From Sinomonas cellulolyticus (GTDB taxonomy: Bacteria; Actinomycetota; Actinomycetes; Actinomycetales; Micrococcaceae), in the NCBI RefSeq assembly GCF_014656475.1, contig NZ_BNCM01000006.1, positions 1 through 64,000 on the forward strand: DNA of 64,000 nt. The letters are read 5' to 3'. The notes below the pieces were generated by a model. That model did not search any database. It worked only from the letters and a program-made list of their open reading frames with translations, and was not told where the DNA came from. Shown here piece after piece: positions 16,172-24,608 of the stretch. The position numbers and the translations under genes were made by a program. Positions within the stretch are counted from its first letter, which is position 1. Every line of letters begins with the position of its first letter.

Positions 16172-17067
16172 CCTTTCCTCCTCAGGAAGTCGAGCGTGTG
16201 CTCGTTGAAGGCATCGGAGCCCTCCCACTGCGGCCAGTGGGCGGCGTCGGTCACGAGCAGGTACTCGCCATCGGGGATGGCCGCCGCCAGCTGCTCGCCG
16301 ACCTCCGGGCCGCCCGTCGGCTCGTGGTCCGTCCAGACCAGCAGCGCCGGCACCGGAATCGCCGCGTAGTCCTCGACGGTGACACGGTTGCGCCAGCGCG
16401 TTTCGGGTTGGCGCAGCACGGAGATGTGGCGCATGGATTCCTCGAACCCCGGCTGCGAGTAGATGGCCTGGCGGACCTTCACCAGCTCGTCGGTGATCTT
16501 CTCCGGGTCGTGGATGACGACCTGGAGTCGCTTCCTGACGTTGTCGTAGCTGGGGTCGGCGACTGCCTGTGCGCTCACCGACTGGGCCCGGTCGACCCGC
16601 TGCTCGCCCACGACCCGGCCACCGGGAGCGCTCAGGACGATGGTGCGCAGGCGCTCGGGATGATGGGCGGCGAACTTGATCGCGATCCAGCCGCCGAGGG
16701 ATTCTCCGATGAGGTGGACCTGGTCGAGGCCGAGGGCGTCGAGCAGTGCCAGCAGGTGTGCCTCGTACTCGGGGATCTCGAGATCGTGGTCGCTCAGGGT
16801 CGTGAAGCCGTGCCCGGGGTAGTCGTAGCCGATGACGTGGTAGTGGGCTGCGAGGGCGCGGATGTTCTGCGTGAAGGCCTCGATGTGTCCGCTCGTGCCG
16901 TTGAGCAGCACGATCGTCTGCTCGCCGTGGCCGACGTGCAGCACACGGGTGCGCCACGCTCCGACCTGGACGTATTCCAGCCGGTGGGGAAGATCCGCCA
17001 CGGCCTCCCAGAAGGTGACCGGCTCAGGGGCCCGGTCTGGGACGGGGGCGTAGGCCGGGGCGCTCAT
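16168..17067 (-). CDS. mhpC: Alpha/beta hydrolase, meta-cleavage product hydrolase
   Basis: 299 residues. The nucleophile elbow is GESLGG (near residue 144), the oxyanion region LLNGTSGH, the acid is probably in VWTDHEPTGG, and the histidine lies in TDAAHWPQWEG. It is placed between MhpB and MhpD, the MhpC position, where the enzyme hydrolyses the C-C bond of 2-hydroxy-6-oxonona-2,4-diene-1,9-dioate-type products. The start overlaps the mhpB stop by 4 nt. Confidence 0.85.
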   Translation of the reverse strand: MSAPAYAPVPDRAPEPVTFWEAVADLPHRLEYVQVGAWRTRVLHVGHGEQTIVLLNGTSGHIEAFTQNIRALAAHYHVIGYDYPGHGFTTLSDHDLEIPEYEAHLLALLDALGLDQVHLIGESLGGWIAIKFAAHHPERLRTIVLSAPGGRVVGEQRVDRAQSVSAQAVADPSYDNVRKRLQVVIHDPEKITDELVKVRQAIYSQPGFEESMRHISVLRQPETRWRNRVTVEDYAAIPVPALLVWTDHEPTGGPEVGEQLAAAIPDGEYLLVTDAAHWPQWEGSDAFNEHTLDFLRRKG

Positions 17068-18005
17068 GGAGCCACCGTGATCGCGGCCTGGATGCCGAAG
17101 CCGGCGCCCCAGGTCTTCACCGGCCAGTAGTGGTCGACGGCGACCTGGTACGTCCCGGCGGTGGAGAGCGCGGCATAGGCTGCGATCCAGCTCCGCATCT
17201 CATGCGCGGCCGATCCACCCTCGGCCAAGAACCAGTCGTTCGCCCAGCCGTCCACTTGGCTCAGGTCCCCAGAGCGGAACGTGTCCAGGAGCAGCTGGTC
17301 CCACTCCTCGTTCAGGGGATCGCTCGGGGCATGGCCGTCGGCGATCGCCTGAATCCCGTTGACGATATTCCGCTCGCGTTCCAGTCGCTCCTGGCGGGTG
17401 GGGGCGTACGCGATCAGACGCTCCTGCATGGTCCCGGGAGCCCCCTCCCATCGGGGGATCGGCGGGTTGTGCGAAATGCCCCCCGAGGCGACGAAGAGCA
17501 CCCGCTTGTCGAGCGCCTGAGCCGCCTTGCCGAAGGCCTCGCCCATCTCACGGACGCGGCGCATCGGGGTCAGCGGCATGCCGAGCGAGTTCACGAAAAC
17601 CGGGACGATCGGCTGGGCGAAGTCCTTGCCGAACACGAAGTCGAGCGGCTGGACGACACCGTGGTCGACCTTCATGCGCTCCGAGCGGCCGATCTCGATC
17701 CCCTGCTCGAGCACGTGGGCGTGCAGGGCGCGGGCAGCGGCGCTGTCCACCGGGAGTGGGCCCTCGGTGGTGTTGTAGTCGCCGACGCCCTCAGCTTGGG
17801 CGCCCACCGCCCACGGCGTGATGAGCGAGTAGAGCTGGCCATTGAAGTGGTCTGGGCCGAAGACGACGACGACCTCGGGATCGTAGGCCTTCACGAAGGC
17901 CCTGACCTCGTCGATTGCAGACTCGATCTCGGCGAAGGTGCCGCCACCGGGGTCGACGTTTCCGAAGGACGGAGCGTGGGACAGTGCTGCCACCGCTAGT
18001 GTCAT
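17064..18005 (-). CDS. mhpB: 3-(2,3-dihydroxyphenyl)propionate 1,2-dioxygenase (type II extradiol)
   Basis: 313 residues, LigB-superfamily. Metal and catalytic histidines are in SHAPSFG (near residue 10), FGPDHFN (near 53), KVDHGVV (near 115) and SGGISHNPP (near 175). It cleaves the dihydroxyphenylpropionate ring meta to give the MhpC substrate. ATG at 18005 is preceded by GAAAGGAAA; an in-frame ATG at 18020 is less well placed. An AGAAT-N4-GTTCT dyad lies 29-42 nt upstream. Confidence 0.9.
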   Translation of the reverse strand: MTLAVAALSHAPSFGNVDPGGGTFAEIESAIDEVRAFVKAYDPEVVVVFGPDHFNGQLYSLITPWAVGAQAEGVGDYNTTEGPLPVDSAAARALHAHVLEQGIEIGRSERMKVDHGVVQPLDFVFGKDFAQPIVPVFVNSLGMPLTPMRRVREMGEAFGKAAQALDKRVLFVASGGISHNPPIPRWEGAPGTMQERLIAYAPTRQERLERERNIVNGIQAIADGHAPSDPLNEEWDQLLLDTFRSGDLSQVDGWANDWFLAEGGSAAHEMRSWIAAYAALSTAGTYQVAVDHYWPVKTWGAGFGIQAAITVAP

Positions 18006-18030
18006 GGCATTTCCTTTCAAGAACTAAGTC

Positions 18031-18050
18031 TCTAGAATCTAGGTTCTAGA
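18031..18050. promoter_or_regulatory. AGAAT-N4-RTTCT dyad upstream of mhpB
   Basis: The 20-bp palindrome TCTAGAATCTAGGTTCTAGA has AGAAT and GTTCT arms around a 4-bp centre. The same dyad type occurs near 19630 and 53657. It is a probable operator; TetR or IclR encoded at 53.7-55.8 kb are the candidate binders. Confidence 0.6.
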
Positions 18051-18060
18051 AATGGAGACC

Positions 18061-18101
18061 TTCCCTTCCGGGCGCCCTGGAACAGGACGCCCGGAAGGGA
18101 A
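18061..18101. terminator. Strong hairpin downstream of the mhp transporter gene
   Basis: Perfect 14-bp arms TTCCCTTCCGGGCG (18061-18074) and CGCCCGGAAGGGAA (18088-18101) with a 13-nt loop, 3 nt beyond the transporter stop. It separates the transporter transcript from mhpB, which then needs its own promoter with the dyad just downstream. Confidence 0.8.
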
Positions 18102-18104
18102 GTG

Positions 18105-19475
18105 TCACTTGGTCGGTGAAGTGAGTGGCTCGCTTGCCGCGCCGGCGCCCTCCGACGCCGTCATCCGCTTTCGCTGCGCGGACTCCAGCGCGCTGAGGCC
18201 GACGATGGTCAGTGCCGAGACGACCAGCGGCAGCGCGAAGACCACGAACACGGTCGGCACCGGCATGTGGGCGTCGAACGCGGCGCCGGCGAGGATCGGC
18301 GAGGCGATGCCGCCGGCGCGGCCAGCTCCGGCGACGATGCCATAGCCGGTGGCCCTGGCCAGAGTCGGGTACAGCTTGGGGATGATCTGGTAGAAGCCCG
18401 TCACGCCGGCGCTGAAGAAGAAGGAGGCCGCGAAGAGCTCGATCAGCGAAGCCGGCAGGTTGGTCTCGATGAAGCCGAACAGCGCGAGGCCGGCGGCGCC
18501 GACGATGAGGAAAGCGGGGGTGAGGATGCGCGGGTTCACACGGGTTGAGATGAAGCCGAACACCAAGGCCCCGATGATTCCGCCGAGGCCCAGCGACAGT
18601 GTGGTCGGAGCTGCGAGCGCCGGGTTCTTCGTCGCAGCGGCGAGGGTGTTCGGAGCCCAGCTGTTGGCAAAGTAGAACACGAGGAGGAAGGAAATGTAGC
18701 CGATGATCATGAGCAGCGTCTGGCCGACCAGCTGCTTCGAGAAGACGGTGCGCAGGGCGCTGCTGCCCTCGCGTGCCGGCAGCTGATTCTCGGGCAGCCC
18801 GGGCAGGGGATCGTGGCCCATTCGGGCGAGTGTGCTGTTGAGGCGCTCGAGCGAGCCGGGCTTCCGCCGCGCGGCGAGCCAGGCGATCGACTCGGGGAAG
18901 AGCGCGACGGCGAGCACGATGGCGATGACGGACAGCGCGACGCCGACCCAGAACGCGAACCGCCAGCCCTGGACCGGCAGGAGCGGTCCGATGATGACGG
19001 CGCCCAGCACGGCTCCGATGTTGATGGCGGCGGAGTAGACCGCCATGACCACTGGGTATACGCGCCGGTTCGAGTACTCGGCGGCGATGACGCCGACGAC
19101 TGAGATGAGTGCACCGACACCGAGGCCGGTCACGATCCGCGCCCACATCATGCCTGCCATATCGGTCGCGAAAGGCGAGGCGAGCATCCCGACGGCGACG
19201 ATGACGGTCCCCACGATCGCGATGCGCCGCCGGCCGACCTTGTCGGCAATGGGTGCGACGATGACCGAGCCGACGACCATGCCGATGAGAGCGCCCGAGA
19301 GCACCACGCCGATCATGCTGGCCGAGGAAGTGAACTCCTTGGTGACGTAGGGGGCGACGAAGGCCATCATGGCCGCGTCGTAACCCTCGAGGACCGTCAG
19401 CACGATGGCGGTGACGACGGCGAGGATTTGGAACCGGCTCATCTTTGAACCGGCAATCAATTCAGTGACCTTCAT
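18105..19475 (-). CDS. MFS transporter, aromatic acid:H+ symporter type
   Basis: 456 residues, about 12 membrane segments. TVLEGYDAAMMAFVAPYV in helix 1 (the AAHS DGxD-like acidic position), APIADKVGRRR in loop 2-3 and ALFPESIAWL before the central loop fit the AAHS family (MhpT, PcaK, BenK). It probably imports the phenylpropanoid substrate of the mhp operon. The start at 19475 has AGAGAGG upstream, better than the longer frame start. A dyad and a scrap of the TetR/SDR locus lie upstream. Confidence 0.88.
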   Translation of the reverse strand: MKVTELIAGSKMSRFQILAVVTAIVLTVLEGYDAAMMAFVAPYVTKEFTSSASMIGVVLSGALIGMVVGSVIVAPIADKVGRRRIAIVGTVIVAVGMLASPFATDMAGMMWARIVTGLGVGALISVVGVIAAEYSNRRVYPVVMAVYSAAINIGAVLGAVIIGPLLPVQGWRFAFWVGVALSVIAIVLAVALFPESIAWLAARRKPGSLERLNSTLARMGHDPLPGLPENQLPAREGSSALRTVFSKQLVGQTLLMIIGYISFLLVFYFANSWAPNTLAAATKNPALAAPTTLSLGLGGIIGALVFGFISTRVNPRILTPAFLIVGAAGLALFGFIETNLPASLIELFAASFFFSAGVTGFYQIIPKLYPTLARATGYGIVAGAGRAGGIASPILAGAAFDAHMPVPTVFVVFALPLVVSALTIVGLSALESAQRKRMTASEGAGAASEPLTSPTK

Positions 19476-19629
19476 GGGTGCCTCTCTGCACAAGCCCGCT
19501 CGTTCGACGCGGCGTGCTCAGTGCCGCCTCTTCGCGGCCGCGCTACAGCCATACGCTAATGCGGCGTCTCGGAGCGATTGGTTCTGGGACTGCGGTGTTA
19601 TTGATGGCCAGACTGCCTACGTTCGTTCT

Positions 19630-19643
19630 AGAATCGGCATTCT
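19630..19643. promoter_or_regulatory. AGAAT-N4-ATTCT dyad upstream of the mhp transporter
   Basis: AGAATCGGCATTCT, extended on the left by TTCT. It is the same dyad as at 18034 and 53657, and lies about 155 bp upstream of the transporter ATG inside the repeat shared with 53.7 kb. Confidence 0.6.
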
Positions 19644-19775
19644 GGATTGATGCGACGGTATAACGTGGGTCACACGGACGTCAAGGGTCTCGAGACGCTG
19701 CGGTGCGGGGGCGGATCCGGGATCGGTGCGGCGAGCATCGCAGCTCGCCCCTTCCGGCTACCGGATCAGCGCCCG
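19630..19775 (+). repeat. Partial copy of the tetR-SDR promoter and SDR 5' region
   Basis: 19630-19700 matches 53657-53726 almost base for base (for example GGATTGATG-GACGGTATA, then CGTGGGTCACACGG-CGTCAAGGG). About 19705-19775 then matches 54438-54508, the start of the SDR gene (GCGGATCCGG-ATCGGTGCGG, then CTTCCGGCTACCG-ATC). The intervening tetR gene is missing. This is a deleted duplicate that marks the left edge of the 34-kb island; the right copy is intact. Confidence 0.8.
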
Positions 19776-20326
19776 ATTGGAAGTCTCAGCCATAGCGGAT
19801 CCATTCCTGTACCGGGTCGGTAGTGCGACCCGAAGAACCGGGCACCGGCCTCGTCAAGCGCGACGGGCGCCGCATCCCAGACGAGAGTGCCTTCAGTGAG
19901 GCTCGGCTCGGGCAGTGCCACGGCGCCGAGCGGGAACAAGGACCCGTCAGACTGCTCGGTGTACAGCGTGGCGCCATCGCCCACAACATGTACGCGGAGG
20001 TTGCGCAGCGGCACCTCCAGCAGTCCGCCATGTCCGAGGAACCTGGCCCCACCGCCGAAGCACAGCCATTGCCCGCCGTTGCCCTCGTACGTGCCGAGGA
20101 ATCGAAAGCGGATGAGCCCTTCCGGGCTCATGACAGCGCCTTCCGTCAGGTCGATGGACCCGTCGGAGAGCGAGCGGATGTACGTGACGAAGCTGGCCCG
20201 CACGCCCCAGATGAGGCCGACCGGAGCCTCGGGGGAAGCTGCACGATGATCGAGCGGCTCCCCGTTCTCTCCCCGGTCGCTCACCTGCGCGGCGTTGAAG
20301 GCAGGAAGATGTTGTCCCTCAGGCAC
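19766..20326 (-). CDS. HtaA-domain protein, C-terminus ends in repeat junction
   Basis: 186 residues. The body matches the HtaA domain of corynebacterial heme-uptake proteins: LIWGVRASFVTYI, FRFLGTYEGNGG and ARFLGHGGLLEVPL. No signal peptide or C-terminal anchor is visible, unlike exported HtaA, so it may be cytoplasmic. Its stop codon lies inside the scrap of SDR sequence, so the natural C-terminus may have been replaced. GTG start overlaps the monooxygenase stop by 8 nt. Function in an aromatic operon is unknown; flavin or heme handling is speculation. Confidence 0.7.
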   Translation of the reverse strand: MPEGQHLPAFNAAQVSDRGENGEPLDHRAASPEAPVGLIWGVRASFVTYIRSLSDGSIDLTEGAVMSPEGLIRFRFLGTYEGNGGQWLCFGGGARFLGHGGLLEVPLRNLRVHVVGDGATLYTEQSDGSLFPLGAVALPEPSLTEGTLVWDAAPVALDEAGARFFGSHYRPGTGMDPLWLRLPIGR

Positions 20327-21563
20327 GGACGGCGGGTCCCGTCCCGGTGCCTGCCACGGCGTTGACCCCTGTCACGGCGCGCCCGTAGGCAACCGATGCA
20401 AGGTCCCAGGTGAACGCCACGTGTGATGCGGCAGTGTTGACATCACGCCACCATCGCTGCAGCGGTGCGGAAAGGTACACGCCGCTGCCCCCGGCCGACT
20501 CATAGAGCTCGTTGACCGCCGCGCGCAGCTGCTGCGCCGCGAACGCCAGATTCCTGCTGCGCTGCGCCCGGTCGAGCGGGCTGAATACGGTCCCCTCGGG
20601 TGCGCTGTCCGCGACCCGGGCATCGTTCAACAGCAAGCTGCTCATCGCATCGAGCTGTGCCGCGGCATTCGCCAGACGCACCAGCGCCGGACCGTTCGAT
20701 GCCTGCTGGAGTGAAGAGAGCGAAGCGAGACGTCGCGACGTTGCTGCGATGAACTCCGCCAGTGCACCCCGGGCTGCGCCCACGACGGCGCCGACAAGCG
20801 AGAGGGGCCAGACGGAGTCGTAGGCCAGGCGGTACAGTCCGCCGGGGTGCAGCTCCGAGCCCGGCGCGCGGCCGCTGCCGAGGTCGGCGAAGCGGACGGC
20901 ACGATGTTCCGGGATGAAGGCGTCCTTGATGACGATCGACTTGCTGCCGGTGCCCTTCAGGCCGACCGAGTGCCAGTCGTCGATGATCTCCAGCTCGGAG
21001 GCCGGGACGAGCATGTACCACTGCTCACTTGTTCCGTCATCCTCGGTGACGGTGCCGCCGAGCAGGACCCACTGCGAGTGGTCGATGCCGCTGCAGAAGC
21101 GTCCGCTGCCGCCGCGCCAGCGGAAGCCGCCCTCGACGCGCTCCGGCGGCTGGCCACCGAATCGGATGAGCGACGCGATGCGAGCCCGCGCGTCGGCAAA
21201 CACCTCGGCCTGCGCCTCCTCCGAGAACAGGGCGACGAGCCAGGTGTGTCCGGCGAGCACGCCGTAGACCCAGCCGGTCGAGGCGCACGCGCTCGCGATT
21301 GCCGTCTGCACCTCGAGGAGCGTCGCGAAGCCGAGCTCCGATCCGCCCCAGAGGCGCGGGGTGACTATGCCGAACAGGCCGGCGTCGGTCAGCTCCCGTA
21401 TCGTCTCCTCGGGGACCATGCGGTCGCGTTCGGTTTGCTCGGCCCGCGCGGCGATGCCCTCGCGCAGCCTCTCCACGGCCGCCAGGGCCTCTTCGCGACT
21501 GGCCAGGATCGGCGGGGCCGCCTCGTCGACGGCGGCGTCGACCGTGTCAATGTTGCCGCTCAT
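20319..21563 (-). CDS. Acyl-CoA-dehydrogenase-like flavin-dependent monooxygenase
   Basis: 414 residues, group D two-component monooxygenase fold (HsaA / HpaB-like / DszC-like). PRLWGGSELGFATLLEVQ, STGWVYGVLAGHTWL and GLKGTGSKSIVIKDAFIPEHRAV match that branch rather than true acyl-CoA dehydrogenases. It needs reduced flavin from a partner; the nearest reductase gene is at 42.1 kb. It probably ortho-hydroxylates a phenol intermediate. It is the penultimate gene of the operon beginning with the VOC dioxygenase. Confidence 0.82.
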   Translation of the reverse strand: MSGNIDTVDAAVDEAAPPILASREEALAAVERLREGIAARAEQTERDRMVPEETIRELTDAGLFGIVTPRLWGGSELGFATLLEVQTAIASACASTGWVYGVLAGHTWLVALFSEEAQAEVFADARARIASLIRFGGQPPERVEGGFRWRGGSGRFCSGIDHSQWVLLGGTVTEDDGTSEQWYMLVPASELEIIDDWHSVGLKGTGSKSIVIKDAFIPEHRAVRFADLGSGRAPGSELHPGGLYRLAYDSVWPLSLVGAVVGAARGALAEFIAATSRRLASLSSLQQASNGPALVRLANAAAQLDAMSSLLLNDARVADSAPEGTVFSPLDRAQRSRNLAFAAQQLRAAVNELYESAGGSGVYLSAPLQRWWRDVNTAASHVAFTWDLASVAYGRAVTGVNAVAGTGTGPAVRA

Positions 21564-21691
21564 GATCAGCGTCTCTCCTCATCGAGTGTGCTGGCCCGCA
21601 CCGGTGAGTGGGGCCACTGCGCCGGCGGATCGGCCGCCGCGCGGGTGTACAGGTGTCGTCGGGGCGCTCGGATGCGAGCATGGGATGCCGT

Positions 21692-22534
21692 TCACCGGTT
21701 CGTCATCGCCACCACTCCCGCTCCCGTGCTGGAGACCGGCACGTGGTAACCGCTGAGCACCGCGTCGACGTCGGTGTTCATGATCCCGCGCATGACAAGC
21801 CACATCACGAGCTCCGCCCCTTCGGAGCCGGCGAGGCTGATGTAGTCGGCGTTGGACAGGTCGGCGAGCTCCTCGGGGGCGGTCACGATCCTGTCAAGGA
21901 AGCTCCGGTCGAATTCCTCGTTGATGTGACCTGCGCGCGCGCCCTGGAGCTGGTGCGACATGCCGCCCGTGCCGATGACGGCAATCCGCACGTCCTCCGG
22001 GTAGCTGCGCAGCGCGCGTCCGATGGCCTGGCCGAGCTGGAAGCAGCGGCGGGCGGACGGGGTTGGCTGCTGCACCACGTTGACCGCGATGGGGACGACC
22101 TTTACGGCAGAGGCCTCGGCACCGAACAGCACGCCCATTGGAATCCGGAACCCGTGGTCGACCGCCATCTGCTGCGCGACGGCGAGGTCGAAGCCCTCAG
22201 GTACGACCGAGTCGATGATGTGCCACGACAGGTCCGCGTCGCCGGGGAACGGCGGCAGCGATGCGTCCACGCCGTTGCCCTCGTCGGCCGGCGGATACTC
22301 CTCGGCCGCTCCGACGACGAAGGCCGGCACGAGGCCCAGGGACATCTCCGCGCCGTGATCGTTGTAGATCAGGACGGCGACGTCGGCCTGCTGCTCGCGC
22401 ATCCAGTCGCCCGCGTCGAAGAACGCCTGGACGCCCGGTCCCCGCTCCGCCGGCGTCCGCGGCTTCTGCGCGGCGAGGAATGGCGCGAGGGCCGGGACAT
22501 GAGAGATGCCGATCCCGGCGACGATGTCAGCCAC
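21692..22534 (-). CDS. ligB: LigB-type extradiol dioxygenase catalytic (beta) subunit
   Basis: 280 residues. GIGISHVPAL (iron His near residue 12), VLIYNDHGAEM (His near 59), VDHGFRIPMG and GTGGMSHQLQG match protocatechuate/gallate 4,5-dioxygenase beta subunits. It is encoded directly after the small alpha subunit with an 8-nt overlap; GTG start with GGGAGGA upstream. It cleaves a dihydroxy- or trihydroxybenzoate ring between C4 and C5. Confidence 0.88.
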   Translation of the reverse strand: MADIVAGIGISHVPALAPFLAAQKPRTPAERGPGVQAFFDAGDWMREQQADVAVLIYNDHGAEMSLGLVPAFVVGAAEEYPPADEGNGVDASLPPFPGDADLSWHIIDSVVPEGFDLAVAQQMAVDHGFRIPMGVLFGAEASAVKVVPIAVNVVQQPTPSARRCFQLGQAIGRALRSYPEDVRIAVIGTGGMSHQLQGARAGHINEEFDRSFLDRIVTAPEELADLSNADYISLAGSEGAELVMWLVMRGIMNTDVDAVLSGYHVPVSSTGAGVVAMTNR

Positions 22535-22898
22535 GGGGATTCCTCCCGCCGTCCTTCATCATGGTTGTGTACTCCTCCACGGTCTGGCCGGTCATGGCGG
22601 CGACCACCTCGGGCACGTGCTTCCCGTCCCCGACGGCGATCTTCACGACGAAATAGATGTTGCCGCCGAGCTCGACCATGCGAGCCCAGTCGCGACGCCG
22701 CACGGCATCGCGCTGTGCTTCGGTGAGCCGGAAGCGCTCCATGAAAGCCTCCTCGTCGGCGCGGAACGCCGCACGCTCCGCTTCGTCGTTGAGGGCCGCC
22801 GACATCAGGTTCAGTGCGAGCCCCTGCCGGGAGCGCCGCCCGTCGAACACGTAGGTCCCGGGGATGTCGGAGAAGGTGATGCGGTCGGTCTCGCCCAT
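22527..22898 (-). CDS. ligA: LigA-type extradiol dioxygenase alpha subunit
   Basis: 123 residues, the usual alpha-subunit size. IPGTYVFDGRRSRQGLALNLM, FMERFRLTEAQRDAVRRRDW and LGGNIYFVVKIA are characteristic; this subunit lids the LigB active site. The ATG at 22898 overlaps the upstream small ORF stop as TGATG. Confidence 0.87.
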   Translation of the reverse strand: MGETDRITFSDIPGTYVFDGRRSRQGLALNLMSAALNDEAERAAFRADEEAFMERFRLTEAQRDAVRRRDWARMVELGGNIYFVVKIAVGDGKHVPEVVAAMTGQTVEEYTTMMKDGGRNPRG

Positions 22899-23278
22899 CA
22901 GCAACCCAGCCCCGCTCCGTCGACGGCAGCGATCGGCTCGTCCAGCCTGGGGATCCACTCGGTGCGCTTGGCGCGCTCCAGCAGCTCCTCCGCGCTGAGG
23001 TCGTGCACAACGTCGCGGTGACGCGGGCGCGGCACCGGCTTACCGGCGGCGACCCGGTCGACCAGGTACTCCGTCAGGTAGCGCTCGAGCTCGACGATCG
23101 CGTCCCACGCCTTCGGGGCGGTCACGGAACAGCCGTCCAGCTCGGGGCAGCTGGCCCTGCGGACCCAGATTCCCTCCGAGTCCGGCAGCGCCTCGACGTA
23201 TGTGATGTACGGCGTGGTGATGAGCTGCCGCAGCGTGATCTCGTTGGAGACTGCCTCAGGCCTTGACACCGGGAACAT
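22898..23278 (-). CDS. Small HicB-like protein in the dioxygenase operon
   Basis: 126 residues. The segment ITYVEALPDSEGIWVRRASC, then PELDGCSVTAPKAWDAIVELERYL, resembles the HicB/UPF0150 fold (a ferredoxin-like strand pattern with a PxLxGC turn). No HicA toxin or DNA-binding tail is seen, so a toxin-antitoxin role is unlikely. It overlaps the Rieske gene 3' end by 23 nt and abuts ligA, so it is firmly part of the operon. The function is unknown; it could be an accessory factor for the oxygenase or LigAB. Confidence 0.6.
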   Translation of the reverse strand: MFPVSRPEAVSNEITLRQLITTPYITYVEALPDSEGIWVRRASCPELDGCSVTAPKAWDAIVELERYLTEYLVDRVAAGKPVPRPRHRDVVHDLSAEELLERAKRTEWIPRLDEPIAAVDGAGLGC

Positions 23279-24608
23279 CCTCGTCTTCGAGCACAGGCAT
23301 GACCGACGCCCACTCGACCTCGCGCGACCACTCCTCTTCCGCGTCCATCGCGCGGCGCGCGCCGACGTCGAACGGGACGTCCTTCTCCACGAGCAGCGCG
23401 GGAGATCGCATGTAGAAGATGTCGCCGTCCATGTGCGCGTCGACCTCGCCGCCGTCCTCGAGGTGCTTCGCGAGACGCATCATCACACGGCGTGCGCGAA
23501 TGATTCCCATGTCGCTCGTGCCGAGCTGCTCGGTGCTGCGGTCGGAGATCGCCCCCATGCTTGCGGCGACCGCGTAGTCCTGCTCCACGATTCCGCGGAT
23601 GCCGGAGTACGTGCCCGAGCGCTGCAGCTGACGGTCGATGAGGAAGTCGTTCTCCATGTTCCGCACGGGCTTCGACGTCCCCTTGATGAGCTCCGGATGG
23701 ATGGTCCCGGTCTCGAAGTCGTACTTCTCACCCTCAGTCAGCGGACGTTGCGGGATGTAGTCGATGCGGTAGAACTGGTGGTCCGTGTCGCCCATGGGGA
23801 CACGGAAGTTGCACCGCTGCGTGCCGCCGACCTCCCCTGGGATCATCGAGACGGACGGGACGATCCACTGCGTGATACGCCAGTAGTAGTGGTCTCGGCC
23901 GCCGTCTCGACGAGCACCGATGGTGAGCCCGTGCGGCGCCTCGATGACGAAGAACTTCGGCGCCTTGTCACGCGCCCACAGGTAGCGCAGCGCCTTGTTC
24001 GAGTCGAAGAACTTGCTCGACACCTCGAGGTCGGTCTTGCCGACCTGGCCGTGCAGGAACGCGGTGTGGCTCGAGTCGATGTCGCCCTCGACGGACTGGA
24101 GGTAGTTGGTCTCCAGCGTCACCTTGGTGATGTGGCGGTGGCTCTCCGGGACCTGCGCCCACTCGAACTTCGGCAGCTCGGGCATCTGCTCCGGATCGCC
24201 GAGGTATGCCCAGATGATGCCGCCCATCTCCTCGGTCGGGTAGACGACCGTCTTGACCTTCGTGTGGAAGTCGCTGGACGCCGGCTCGTTCGGCATGTCG
24301 ACGCACTGGCCTGTGAGGTCGAACTTCCAGCCGTGGTAGATGCAGCGGATGCCCTGCTCCTCGTTGCGGCCGAAGAAGAGGCTCGCACCGCGGTGGGGGC
24401 ATCGCTCCTGGATGAGGGCAGGGGTGCCGTCGGTTGCGCGCACCGCGACGAGGTTTTCGCCGAGGAGCTTCACGCGCACGGGTGCTGAGTCGGGAGCCGG
24501 GATCTCCTTCGACAGCAGGGCAGGCTGCCAGTAGCGCCGGAACAGGTTGCCCATCGGGGTTCCCGGGCCGGTCTGCGCGAGGAACTCGGTGTCGTCTTTG
24601 GTCATCAT
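23256..24608 (-). CDS. Rieske non-heme iron oxygenase, phthalate 4,5-dioxygenase-like
   Basis: 450 residues. The N-terminal TGPGTPMGNLFRRYWQPAL is the hallmark of the phthalate/carbazole-type (alpha-only) oxygenases. The Rieske ligands are C70-x-H72 and C89-x2-H92 (ERCPHRG and RCIYHGWKF). The mononuclear iron site follows in EGDIDSSHTAFLHG. It would receive electrons from the reductase at 29.1 kb, encoded in a divergent unit. It dihydroxylates or O-demethylates an aromatic acid; the substrate cannot be read from the sequence. The start overlaps the FAH gene stop. Confidence 0.88.
   Translation of the reverse strand: MMTKDDTEFLAQTGPGTPMGNLFRRYWQPALLSKEIPAPDSAPVRVKLLGENLVAVRATDGTPALIQERCPHRGASLFFGRNEEQGIRCIYHGWKFDLTGQCVDMPNEPASSDFHTKVKTVVYPTEEMGGIIWAYLGDPEQMPELPKFEWAQVPESHRHITKVTLETNYLQSVEGDIDSSHTAFLHGQVGKTDLEVSSKFFDSNKALRYLWARDKAPKFFVIEAPHGLTIGARRDGGRDHYYWRITQWIVPSVSMIPGEVGGTQRCNFRVPMGDTDHQFYRIDYIPQRPLTEGEKYDFETGTIHPELIKGTSKPVRNMENDFLIDRQLQRSGTYSGIRGIVEQDYAVAASMGAISDRSTEQLGTSDMGIIRARRVMMRLAKHLEDGGEVDAHMDGDIFYMRSPALLVEKDVPFDVGARRAMDAEEEWSREVEWASVMPVLEDEDVPGVKA

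Noticed and set aside
22898..23278. Toxin-antitoxin system (HicAB)
   Set aside because: Only a HicB-like fold is visible, with no HicA partner and firm operon coupling to oxygenase genes.
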